Shown here: positions 52,790 to 60,334 of the stretch, in pieces
Layout of the letters: every line of letters starts with the position of its first letter
How positions within the stretch are numbered: the stretch's first letter is position 1
Assembly (NCBI GenBank): GCA_934102215.1
Contig: CAKOSH010000004.1
Coordinates: 86,787-150,786, forward strand
Direction of reading: 5' to 3'
From: an uncultured Bacilli bacterium
GTDB lineage: Bacteria; Bacillota_I; Bacilli_A; RF39; UBA660
Length of the DNA stretch: 64,000 bases
Position numbers and translations under genes: made by a program
The notes under the pieces: generated by a model
Seen by the model: only the letters and a program-made list of their open reading frames with translations
Databases searched by the model: none
What the model was told of the DNA's origin: nothing

Positions 52790-53107
52790 ATGTCTACAAC
52801 CACTGCTATAAGCGTACAAATTGATAAAGAAGACAAGGATAAAGTTACTGAAATCTTGCAAAAGTTAGGTGTTAGTATGAGTGGACTAATAAATATGACT
52901 ATAAAACAAGTAATTATGCGAGGTAGTATTCCTTTTGATATTGCACTACCAAAAGAGGAAGAAAGTGAATTGCATCAATATTTCACCGAAGAGGAATTAC
53001 AAATGGCAGCAAAAGAACTTGCCTATATAAAAGAACATCCTGAAGAATATAAAAGTTATAATAATATAAAAGATTTAAAAAAGGCTTTACTTGATGATGA
53101 ATTATAA
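52790..53107 (+). CDS. dinJ: Antitoxin of RelB/DinJ family
   Basis: 105 residues from ATG 52790, with AAGGAGATG directly upstream; an earlier in-frame start would lie in the promoter. The N-terminus is a ribbon-helix-helix (AISVQIDKEDKDKVTEILQKLGVSMSGLINMTIKQVIMRGSIPFDIALP), the hallmark of DinJ/RelB; the C-terminal part should wrap the toxin. Binds its promoter as repressor with the toxin as co-repressor. Overlaps the toxin gene by about 11-14 bases. Confidence 0.87.
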   Translation: MSTTTAISVQIDKEDKDKVTEILQKLGVSMSGLINMTIKQVIMRGSIPFDIALPKEEESELHQYFTEEELQMAAKELAYIKEHPEEYKSYNNIKDLKKALLDDEL

Positions 53108-53384
53108 AATCAAATATACAAAAGAATTTAAAAAATCTATCAAAAAAATAACAAAGCAAGGAAAAAACATTGATAAATTATTAAATGTTATTGATTTGTT
53201 ATCAACTAAGCAACAATTAGATTCAAAATATAAAGATCATGCATTATATAATGACAAAAAATTTAAAGATTGTAGAGATTGCCATATCGAACCAGATTGG
53301 GTACTTATTTATAAATATTTAGAAGAAGAAATAGTATTATTATTAGTAGATACTGGAAGCCATAGTGAAGCATTAAAAAAATAA
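53094..53384 (+). CDS. yafQ: YafQ/RelE-type mRNA interferase toxin
   Basis: 96 residues from ATG 53094 (53097 equally possible; both overlap the antitoxin). YafQ signatures: YTKEFKKSIKKITKQGK, LDSKYKDHAL, CRDCHIEPDWVLIYKY and DTGSHSEALKK. His near CHI, Asp near PDW and the last His-Ser fit the ribosome-dependent RNase site. Complete and apparently functional, in contrast to the toxN remnant. A terminator follows. Confidence 0.87.
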   Translation: MMNYKIKYTKEFKKSIKKITKQGKNIDKLLNVIDLLSTKQQLDSKYKDHALYNDKKFKDCRDCHIEPDWVLIYKYLEEEIVLLLVDTGSHSEALKK

Positions 53385-53424
53385 AAATTAACAATTAATT
53401 CAAATCAATATTGTTAATTTTTTT
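53385..53424 (+). terminator. Terminator after yafQ
   Basis: Stem AAATTAACAAT/ATTGTTAATTT with a 14-base loop followed by TTTTTAT. Confidence 0.7.
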
Positions 53425-53469
53425 ATACAAATTTTTTCCAAAATAAAACCCATATAAATATGGATTCTA

Positions 53470-53940
53470 TTAATAACCTAATTCTTTTATGAAACTTTTT
53501 ATATCTTCAGTATATTTTTCATCAGCAACTACATATATCAAAGTATTATCAATTTTTGAAAGATACATATAGTTACCATTAGTAGTTAAAGAGTAATTTG
53601 AATAATTTCCTATACTTTCAGAAGTTTCTTTTGAACCATTTCCTTTTGATTTAATAAAATTTTCTTTGCTATATTCAAATGTTTTAGAAGTACTATTATT
53701 ATCTTTCATTACATAAAATTCTACTTTCCAATTACCAGCATTACTTACAACAGTAGCTTCATTAATATATTTATATTCTTCAAATTGAGAAATAGCATTG
53801 CTAATAATATAATTATGACTCTTTGCTTTGTCCTTAAATTCTTCTGTAGTAATTGCTTTTCTATTATTACCACATCCAACTAATAAAAATACCATCATTA
53901 CACTTAATATAATCTTTAAAAATACATTTCTTTTCTTCAT
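53470..53940 (-). CDS. Lipoprotein of unknown function
   Basis: 156 residues from MKKRNVFLK (GAGGAG upstream). Signal and lipobox FLLVGC, then a soluble alpha/beta part (TTEEFKDKAKSHNYIISNAISQFEEYKYINEATVVS...YVMKDNNSTSKTFEYSKENFI...NTLIYVVADEKYTEDIKSFIKELGY) that resembles small DUF-type lipoproteins with two similar halves. Single gene between yafQ and the coiled-coil protein. Function unknown. Confidence 0.75.
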   Translation of the reverse strand: MKKRNVFLKIILSVMMVFLLVGCGNNRKAITTEEFKDKAKSHNYIISNAISQFEEYKYINEATVVSNAGNWKVEFYVMKDNNSTSKTFEYSKENFIKSKGNGSKETSESIGNYSNYSLTTNGNYMYLSKIDNTLIYVVADEKYTEDIKSFIKELGY

Positions 53941-54023
53941 AATAAATCTCCTCATAATTAATATTTAAAATATTTTTTACCTATTTGTAACTTTTTTATT
54001 CGGTTATTTGTAGATTATATATT

Positions 54024-55022
54024 CTACATTCCATAAGCCATAGTAACAGGTCTTGCATATTGCTGTCCAAGATTACATACACCTTGTTTACCTTTAAGCC
54101 TATCAAGTCTTTTCTTTTCTCTTTCAAGTCTATTAAGTCTGCTTTCCATTCTTTTCTTTTCAACAGAAAGTTCGAATGCTTTAAGATTATTTTTAATTCC
54201 ACCTTGACTTCTTAACTCAACAATATTATCACTTGTTAAACCTATATCATTAGTATAATCTTCTATTTGCTTATTATTTTCTATTCTTCTATTAGCATAT
54301 TCTTGTTCACGAGCAAATTCTTTAGCATACTTTTGAATTTCTTTTTCTCTCTTACTAATATATTTAGCAGTAGCCTTATTAACCATTCTTTGTTGAATAC
54401 TACTAAGAGTTCCTTGTTTAGCCTGTAAACTTTCTATCTTCTTCATAACTCTATTAATTTTAGCTTGATTAGACATACGTTTAAACTTAGTCTTATATTT
54501 TTTACCTTCTTCTACTAACTTATTTAATTCTTTATATTGTTCTTCTAATGCATAATCATTATTCCTAATACCTTCTTTTAAAGTACTATTAGCAATTCTT
54601 TCTATACCATTTAACATAGTTTGATCATAACCATAGTTATCTCTTAAAACATTAATATTATTTCTAACGCTTTCATATCCATTACGAGCCTGTTCTAAAT
54701 CATTAATTATATTTAAAATGCCTTGCTTATCTTCATTACTTAAACTAGAATCTTTAACTGATTCATAAAGAGCCTTATATTTTGCAAGCATCTTATCATA
54801 TTCACCTACTACAGACTTATGTATCCTTTTAGCACTAGCATTAACAGCAGCAGAATGTACATATCTATTAGTAGAAAGTCTTCTTAATTCTTCTTCAGTA
54901 AATGCCCTAGTAGAAAGATCAATATCTTTAATATCAATACCACATTTCTCACATATTGCAAGAAACTTATCTTCACTTATATTAGGAAGTCTTCCTCTTC
55001 TCTTAGCTTCATCAAATGTCAT
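54024..55022 (-). CDS. Coiled-coil cytoplasmic protein
   Basis: 332 residues from ATG 55020-55022, chosen because AAAGGTG precedes it; a GTG 12 bases earlier is possible. No signal or membrane helix; long heptad-rich stretches between about 60 and 325, strongly charged, with a short C-terminal tail (CNLGQQYARPVTMAYGM). No family recognised. Its start lies one base after the DUF1292 stop, so the two are coupled. Structural or scaffold role is a guess. Confidence 0.65.
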   Translation of the reverse strand: MTFDEAKRRGRLPNISEDKFLAICEKCGIDIKDIDLSTRAFTEEELRRLSTNRYVHSAAVNASAKRIHKSVVGEYDKMLAKYKALYESVKDSSLSNEDKQGILNIINDLEQARNGYESVRNNINVLRDNYGYDQTMLNGIERIANSTLKEGIRNNDYALEEQYKELNKLVEEGKKYKTKFKRMSNQAKINRVMKKIESLQAKQGTLSSIQQRMVNKATAKYISKREKEIQKYAKEFAREQEYANRRIENNKQIEDYTNDIGLTSDNIVELRSQGGIKNNLKAFELSVEKKRMESRLNRLEREKKRLDRLKGKQGVCNLGQQYARPVTMAYGM

Positions 55023-55023
55023 A

Positions 55024-55284
55024 TTATTCTTCACCTTTTATTTCTTCTACAACTCTATCTATTTCTTCATTTATATAGTCAATTTCATCTTGTTCTTTAA
55101 TTGTATCAAGAGAATAACTTTCTTCTTTTTCATTTAAAATTGAAGCAAAAATATTACTTTCATCACCATTAACAGTATAAATAATAAATGTTTTATTAAA
55201 TCTTGCTGAATCAATTATATCAAGAACTTTAACATCAACTATACTCCCATCTTCAACAGTTACTTTTAAAATATTATCTTCCAT
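55024..55284 (-). CDS. DUF1292 family protein (second copy)
   Basis: 86 residues: VTVEDGSIVDVKVLDIIDSARFNKTFIIYTVNGDESNIFASILNEKE followed by an acidic helix. Same family as 50873-51139, with DUF1292-like core pattern. Cotranslated with the coiled-coil protein that follows. Function unknown. Confidence 0.75.
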   Translation of the reverse strand: MEDNILKVTVEDGSIVDVKVLDIIDSARFNKTFIIYTVNGDESNIFASILNEKEESYSLDTIKEQDEIDYINEEIDRVVEEIKGEE

Positions 55285-55344
55285 ATCATAGCCTCCTAGT
55301 ATATTAAAATTATAACATACATTTAAATGAAAAAAAAGTTATTT

Positions 55345-56322
55345 CTAACTTTTCTCTCCTTCACTAAGCATTGTTACTATTGATATACCATATCCAAGAT
55401 GAGTATTATCAATTAAAACATTAGTAACAGCACCTATTATTTTATTATCTTGTATTATTGGTGAACCACTCATTCCTTGAACTATACCACCTGTTTTAGA
55501 AAGTAATTCATTATCAATTATTTCAAAACTAAATGCTTTTTGAGTATCTTTACGTGCACTATATTTATCTACAATATTGATCTTATATTTTTTAACATCA
55601 TTATTTTTAAGTACAGTATATATGTACGCATCCCCACTTTTAATTTCATTAAATGAAGCTATTTCCATAGTATCTTTATTTAATAATTCACTATTCCATA
55701 CACCATATATACCTTTAATAGTATTCTTACGTATAGTACCTATTTCTTTATCATAAAGTATAGTTGCTTCTTTACTACCAACATAACCATTCCTACTTTT
55801 ATTAATAGATTTAACTTTACTCATAAGAATATTACCATTCTTAACTTCTACAATACTTTTAGTTTCATTTAATATAATTTCATGTCCTAAAGCTCCATAT
55901 ATTTTACTTATTGGATCTATATATGTTAAAGTACCAAGACCTACTACTGAATCTTTAACATAAAGCCCTGTTTTATATATATTATTTTCTTCTCCTATCT
56001 TTAAATCTATATTATATGTTTTACCATTTCTTACTATTTCAATAGGTACACTCATATTGCTAATATTTTCATTTTTAATTAAGTTATTTAATTCATTAAT
56101 AGAAGTAACACTTTTACCATTTATTTTAGTAATCGCATCTCCTATTTTAATATTATTTTTAGCAATATAAACACCATCTACTTTATAAAATCCAACAACT
56201 ATTAAACCATTAGGTTCTATCTTTATACCTATACTTTCTCCTCCTGGTATTATATTTTTAGAATAAGCATAGATACTTATTGGCATTAAAATCATAATAA
56301 ATAATACTATAATTTTCTTCAT
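55345..56322 (-). CDS. spoIVB: SpoIVB-like serine peptidase (S55) with PDZ domain
   Basis: 325 residues, about 100 shorter than Bacillus SpoIVB. Signal segment (about 1-19), PDZ domain (IEPNGLIVVGFYKVDG ... IKIGDAITKINGKSV), then the S55 protease: LGTLTYIDPISKIYGALGHEI (His) and KTGGIVQGMSGSPIIQDNKIIGAVTNVLIDNTHLGYGIS (Ser). Secreted from the forespore, SpoIVB triggers sigma-K activation in the mother cell. Here the motif reads GAVTNV where GAVTHV is usual. Spo0A and RecN genes, its usual neighbours, are not adjacent. Confidence 0.88.
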   Translation of the reverse strand: MKKIIVLFIMILMPISIYAYSKNIIPGGESIGIKIEPNGLIVVGFYKVDGVYIAKNNIKIGDAITKINGKSVTSINELNNLIKNENISNMSVPIEIVRNGKTYNIDLKIGEENNIYKTGLYVKDSVVGLGTLTYIDPISKIYGALGHEIILNETKSIVEVKNGNILMSKVKSINKSRNGYVGSKEATILYDKEIGTIRKNTIKGIYGVWNSELLNKDTMEIASFNEIKSGDAYIYTVLKNNDVKKYKINIVDKYSARKDTQKAFSFEIIDNELLSKTGGIVQGMSGSPIIQDNKIIGAVTNVLIDNTHLGYGISIVTMLSEGEKS

Positions 56323-56389
56323 ACTTGCACCTCTAGTACTAGTATTAACAATTATTTATTATATAAAGTGGTAATATATAGAAAAAAGA

Positions 56390-56617
56390 TTACTCATCTA
56401 TTTTAAAATCAGTAATTTTTCCATTTTCTTCCACAAGTTTATTTATAGTTTCAGTCGCACTATTTAATTTTTTTTCACAAAAGTCAATTAATTTCATTGC
56501 TTCAGTATATTTTACTATCGCATCATCAAGTCCAAGTTCACCACTTTCAAGTTCACTTACTATCTTTTCTAATGCTCTTACTTGATCTTCAAATTTCATT
56601 TCTTTCTTTTCACTCAT
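56390..56617 (-). CDS. xseB: Exonuclease VII small subunit
   Basis: 75 residues with the family pattern FEDQVRALEKIVSELESGELGLDDAIVKYTEAMKLIDFCEKKL. Partners with XseA. The start overlaps the end of xseA by 8 bases. Confidence 0.93.
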   Translation of the reverse strand: MSEKKEMKFEDQVRALEKIVSELESGELGLDDAIVKYTEAMKLIDFCEKKLNSATETINKLVEENGKITDFKIDE

Positions 56618-57947
56618 TATTACTTACTCCTTTAACATTCGCATTAATTTTACCAGTTTTTACCACTATATTAATATTATCATCAACATTTATATCATTG
56701 ATATCTTTAATTATTTTATTATCTTTATATACTATAGAATACCCTTTATCAAGTATATTCTCTGGATTTAATAAATCTAGCTTTATCTTTAAAGTATCAA
56801 TATGTTTAGTATTGTTTTTTATGATATTATTTATTTCATCATTAAGATTATCTTTTAATATTTCTATGTTTTTAATTTCTTTTTCATATAATACTTTAGG
56901 ATTATTTAAGATATAATTTTTCTTAAAACCATCTATTTTATTTTTATAGTTATTTAGTATATTATATATAGCATTATTACATTTATCATATAGAATATCT
57001 AATTTTTGTTCTTTCATTTCATATAATCTCATTGGATTATTAAGTAAATAATTAGATTTATATTTATTTATAAGTTCTCTATAACTATGCATTTTATTAT
57101 TTATTGAGTTATTTATTTTATCAAATGTATTACTAAAGTATCTTTTTATTTCACTTAAATCAGGTGTTGCGGCTACTGCTGCTCCTGTTGGCGTTGGTGC
57201 TCTAAAGTCAGCTACAAAATCGCTTATTGTAAAGTCTATTTCATGTCCTACACCACTTATTATAGGTATTCTACTATTATATATTGCTCTTGCTACTATT
57301 TCTTCATTAAATGGCCATAAGTCTTCTATAGCTCCTCCACCACGTCCTAAAATAATAGTATCAATGTCATCAAATGTATTTGCGTATTCTATCATACGAA
57401 CAATATTTTTACTTGCAAATTCTCCTTGAACAAGAGTTGGAAACACATATATAGTTACAAGTGGATATCTCTTATTAATAGTTGAAATTATATCCTTAAT
57501 TGCTGCCCCAGTTGGTGCTGTTATAACGCCTATTTTACGAGGTATTCTTTTAATCTTCTTCTTATGACTTTGATCAAATAACCCTTCATTTGATAACTTC
57601 TTCTTAAGTTCTTCAAATAATATATATAAGTTACCAGTACCATCCATATCCATAGAATCAACATATATTTGATAACTACCTGTTGCTTCATATACAGACA
57701 CTCTACCATGAACTAAAACAGAATCTCCATCTTTAGGAATAAATTTAAGTACACTCTTATAATTAAACATAACAGCATTTATCTTACTATTTTCATCTTT
57801 CAGCGAGAAATACAAGTGTCCCCTACTATGAAACTTAAGATTACTTATTTCACCTTTAATATATACATTCTTAAGTACAGAATTAGATTCAATAGTAAAC
57901 TTTATAATACGATTAATATCACTAATAGTAATATATTCTTTATTCAT
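56610..57947 (-). CDS. xseA: Exonuclease VII large subunit
   Basis: 445 residues, normal length. N-terminal OB-fold with YITISDINRIIKFTIESNSVLKNVYIKGEISN, catalytic domain with RIGVITAPTGAAIKDIISTI, DTIILGRGGGAIEDLWPFNEE and ISGVGHEIDFTISDFVADFRAPTPTGAA, then long coiled coils. Degrades single-stranded DNA to short oligonucleotides. Overlaps nusB by 8 bases. Confidence 0.95.
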   Translation of the reverse strand: MNKEYITISDINRIIKFTIESNSVLKNVYIKGEISNLKFHSRGHLYFSLKDENSKINAVMFNYKSVLKFIPKDGDSVLVHGRVSVYEATGSYQIYVDSMDMDGTGNLYILFEELKKKLSNEGLFDQSHKKKIKRIPRKIGVITAPTGAAIKDIISTINKRYPLVTIYVFPTLVQGEFASKNIVRMIEYANTFDDIDTIILGRGGGAIEDLWPFNEEIVARAIYNSRIPIISGVGHEIDFTISDFVADFRAPTPTGAAVAATPDLSEIKRYFSNTFDKINNSINNKMHSYRELINKYKSNYLLNNPMRLYEMKEQKLDILYDKCNNAIYNILNNYKNKIDGFKKNYILNNPKVLYEKEIKNIEILKDNLNDEINNIIKNNTKHIDTLKIKLDLLNPENILDKGYSIVYKDNKIIKDINDINVDDNINIVVKTGKINANVKGVSNNE

Positions 57948-58362
57948 CTATTTCCTCATTATCACGAATCTTATCAAGTACAGCATTTATTAGTTTAACA
58001 ATCTTTTCATCACTATACTTTTTAGCAAGTTCAACTGCTTCATTTATAACAACAACTTTAGGAGTATTATAATATAACATTTCATATGTAGATAATCTAA
58101 GTATTGCTCTATCTGTTTTACCAAGTCTATCTAAATCCCAATTTTCCAAGTATTTACTTATAATTTTATCAATGTTATTTTTATGTTCTAATACTCCATC
58201 TACTATATCACGAACGAATTTATTATCTATTTCTAAATTCTCATGAAATACACTTTCTAAATCATATGGTATTTTATCTTTATCATATAGATCTATTTGA
58301 TATAAGATAATCATTATCTTCTCTCTTGCTTCAGTTCTATTTAATTTCATAAACTCCTCCAA
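57940..58362 (-). CDS. nusB: Transcription antitermination factor NusB
   Basis: 140 residues. Start LNRTEAREKIMIILYQID, middle FVRDIVDGVLEHKNNIDKII, YLENWDLDRLGKTDRAILRLSTYEMLY and VINEAVELAKKYSDEKIVKLINAVLDKI, all NusB. Helps antitermination on rRNA operons with NusE. First gene of nusB-xseA-xseB behind its own promoter; GGAGGAG lies before the ATG. Confidence 0.95.
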   Translation of the reverse strand: MEEFMKLNRTEAREKIMIILYQIDLYDKDKIPYDLESVFHENLEIDNKFVRDIVDGVLEHKNNIDKIISKYLENWDLDRLGKTDRAILRLSTYEMLYYNTPKVVVINEAVELAKKYSDEKIVKLINAVLDKIRDNEEIDE

Positions 58363-58373
58363 AAACTATTAAG

Positions 58374-58402
58374 ATTATATAATATTTAGTAATCTTTTAC
58401 AA
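58374..58402 (-). promoter_or_regulatory. Promoter of nusB-xseA-xseB
   Basis: TTGTAA (58397-58402), 17-bp spacer, TATAAT (58374-58379), 12 bases before nusB. Confidence 0.75.
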
Positions 58403-58405
58403 TAG

Positions 58406-58426
58406 AAAAAGTACTATTTCTAGTAC
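58406..58426 (-). terminator. Terminator after the third DUF6273 gene region
   Basis: Minus strand stem GTACTA-GAAA-TAGTAC with TTTTT, about 370 bases after the stop of the surface protein gene. The sequence is the same as at 20023. Confidence 0.75.
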
Positions 58427-58797
58427 CTAAATTTCAAAGTTACCATCTATATTCAATAGTAATTAATTTTCCTATCCTTTTACAACATTCATTATACTTT
58501 AACAATATAATCTAAACCATTTAGTTTTCTTTTATATTTCAAAAATAATATATTTATTTAACATATATCAACAAAAAAAATTTTGAATTTACATAAATTC
58601 AGAATTTCCATTTCCTGCCTAAAGGCAGGTTACTTTTTTATTTTTTAATTTATTTGTTTTCTCATAATCACCTATCCATGCTTTCGCATGGAGTAGTCGC
58701 TTTATAACATTCGTTATACCTTATTGTTTTTTATTCGAATTTGTTTTAGTTCTCTCTACCAATTTTGTTTTGCTTTAATTTACACATACTTTACACG
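58427..58797 (-). other. Untranslated region downstream of the third DUF6273 gene, with three hairpins
   Basis: 371 bases without a plausible gene. On the minus strand it has TATAAC-GAAT-GTTATA (58703-58718), TCCATGC-GAAA-GCATGGA (58675-58692) and the palindrome CCTGCCTTTAGGCAGG (about 58615-58630). None is followed by a T run on this strand. The GAAA hairpin is like those found downstream of diversity-generating retroelement targets. Confidence 0.5.
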
Positions 58798-60042
58798 TTA
58801 ACCCAATCGGAAAGCTGGCGAAACACCACAATAGTTAGAAGCACTGCTGTGAACGTTGTAAAAACCACTAATGTCCACAACGTTAAAGTTAGTAGTACTA
58901 TTAGAACGAGCCGTGCGAAGCCACCACAATGCAGTACTACTTCCATTTTTCTTTATTGCATCTCCATAGTTACTTGTTGTAACGTTTCTCATTTTATAAT
59001 AATCTAATTGTCTTGTTATATCTCTTGCAGAATCTGTAAATGTTGTATTTGAACTTCCTTGTGCCCATATTTCTGCTGTACTTAATAAATATAGTTTATC
59101 AGTTGATGTAAAGTTTTCTTCTCCCTTTGTACTTCCATGTCCTGATACTACTGTTGTATCTATTATTGCATTCTTTATTTCACTTGGTATTGCATTATAT
59201 ATATCTGTATTTACAAATGTATACATACTTGATGCTGGCCAACCTCCTACATTTGTATTTGTACTATTCATTGCTTTTGTTTTAATAATATCTTCAAATT
59301 CAAGAACGAATCCACATGCTGTTTGTGAAAATCCTGTTCCTGAACATTCACTTGGTGTTGAAGTGTTTGCTACTCTTAAAGTATGTGTTCCATATGTTGA
59401 ACCTAGATTTACTTCTTTTGTACTTCCAACAGCATACTCACTTCCATTACCTGCTTTTACATTTGCGATAATTGTTGCCCAACTATCAGTTGAAAAATTA
59501 GGCGCTTTATATTCTTCAATACCTAAAACTCCATTAAATTCCTTTCCTTGATTATAATTTTGATCTGCATTTGTTTCTTTGAATAATATTGTAAATGTAT
59601 ATTTATGTGTTATACCGCTTTCTATTGATATCTTCTTTGCAATTCTCATATCACTTATTGGTGCTTGTGATATTGATTCACATGTTCCTTCTACTGTTCC
59701 TGATGCATTAAGTCTTTGACAAGTTGCACTTAAAACTAATTCATTACTAGTGATAGTGTTTGTTAAAGATTGCCAAATAACATTGTAATAAGCATCAAGT
59801 GTTCCATTATTCTTTACTGATACTTCTTTTGTTGTTGACCATCCTGGTTTTATATACTGTGCATTTATTGCTGGTCCATCAGTATATGTTAGTTTTAGTG
59901 TTCCAGCTTCCACTACCATATCTTTTGCATTATCATTTCCTTTTACAGCAGTACTAAAATATGCATAAGAAAGTCCTACTGTTAAAAGTAAAAGTAATAC
60001 AATCATTGTTCCAAATAATATTTTATTGTCTTTATCTATCAT
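58798..60042 (-). CDS. TasA-like surface protein with DUF6273 domain (paralogue 3), candidate hypervariable protein
   Basis: 414 residues from ATG 60040-60042 (a TTG 12 bases earlier overlaps the ribosome site and the upstream gene). Signal with LLLLTVGLSYAYFST, TasA-like domain and DUF6273, near-identical to 2675-3907 up to about residue 370. The last part, WWLR then 29 residues then GVSPAFRLG, differs totally and has a strange composition: none of 32 codons ends in A, 30 end in C or T, and GC is about 41% where the genome is about 25%. Rare codons CGC, ACG, TCG and CGA appear. The gene begins 1 base after 60044-60334, the only surface paralogue in an operon. Confidence 0.85.
   Translation of the reverse strand: MIDKDNKILFGTMIVLLLLLTVGLSYAYFSTAVKGNDNAKDMVVEAGTLKLTYTDGPAINAQYIKPGWSTTKEVSVKNNGTLDAYYNVIWQSLTNTITSNELVLSATCQRLNASGTVEGTCESISQAPISDMRIAKKISIESGITHKYTFTILFKETNADQNYNQGKEFNGVLGIEEYKAPNFSTDSWATIIANVKAGNGSEYAVGSTKEVNLGSTYGTHTLRVANTSTPSECSGTGFSQTACGFVLEFEDIIKTKAMNSTNTNVGGWPASSMYTFVNTDIYNAIPSEIKNAIIDTTVVSGHGSTKGEENFTSTDKLYLLSTAEIWAQGSSNTTFTDSARDITRQLDYYKMRNVTTSNYGDAIKKNGSSTALWWLRTARSNSTTNFNVVDISGFYNVHSSASNYCGVSPAFRLG
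58828..58914 (-). other. Variable segment of the third DUF6273 protein
   Basis: 29 codons between WWLR (58915-58926) and GVSPAF (58810-58827). Only C- and T-ending codons apart from one ACG and one GTG. The matching segments of the paralogues have 10 of 30 and 7 of 28 codons ending in A. Composition as expected if adenines of NAY-type template codons had been randomised, leaving the third base as C or T. Confidence 0.55.
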
Positions 60043-60043
60043 A

Positions 60044-60334
60044 TTATAACCCAACCTTATCTAAATAACTTACATCTTCATTTATTTCTTTAATAATATT
60101 CTCTTTATCTTTACTTATTCTATCAATAATAACATCTAATTTAATATAAAATAGATTAGATTTATACATAAGTAATTCTTTTACATTAGTAAATCCTATA
60201 GATACAAGAAAGTCAAGAATACTTATTACTTTATCTTCATTAACATATAATAAATTTAAATCCATATCATCAAGTGATTCTTCTATTTGTTTAATATCAT
60301 TAAGAGATAAACCATATTTTTTTAAATATTTCAT
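60044..60334 (-). CDS. Small helical protein of unknown function (mTERF-like repeat look)
   Basis: 96 residues, all helical in appearance. The stretch ILDFLVSIGFTNVKELLMYKSNLFYIKLDVIIDRISK resembles the helix repeats of mTERF-like proteins (Leu-x2-Gly-Phe-x3-x-ILxxxP-type), but only one to two units are visible. Overlaps the 618-residue gene by 4 bases and is followed immediately by the surface protein gene. Function unknown. Confidence 0.55.
   Translation of the reverse strand: MKYLKKYGLSLNDIKQIEESLDDMDLNLLYVNEDKVISILDFLVSIGFTNVKELLMYKSNLFYIKLDVIIDRISKDKENIIKEINEDVSYLDKVGL

Noticed and set aside
53996..54202. 68-residue frame overlapping the coiled-coil gene
   Set aside because: It lies within 54024-55022 in another frame without its own start signals.
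58427..58797. A template repeat or reverse transcriptase beside the third DUF6273 gene
   Set aside because: No second copy of the variable segment and no frame with reverse transcriptase motifs is seen anywhere in the window.
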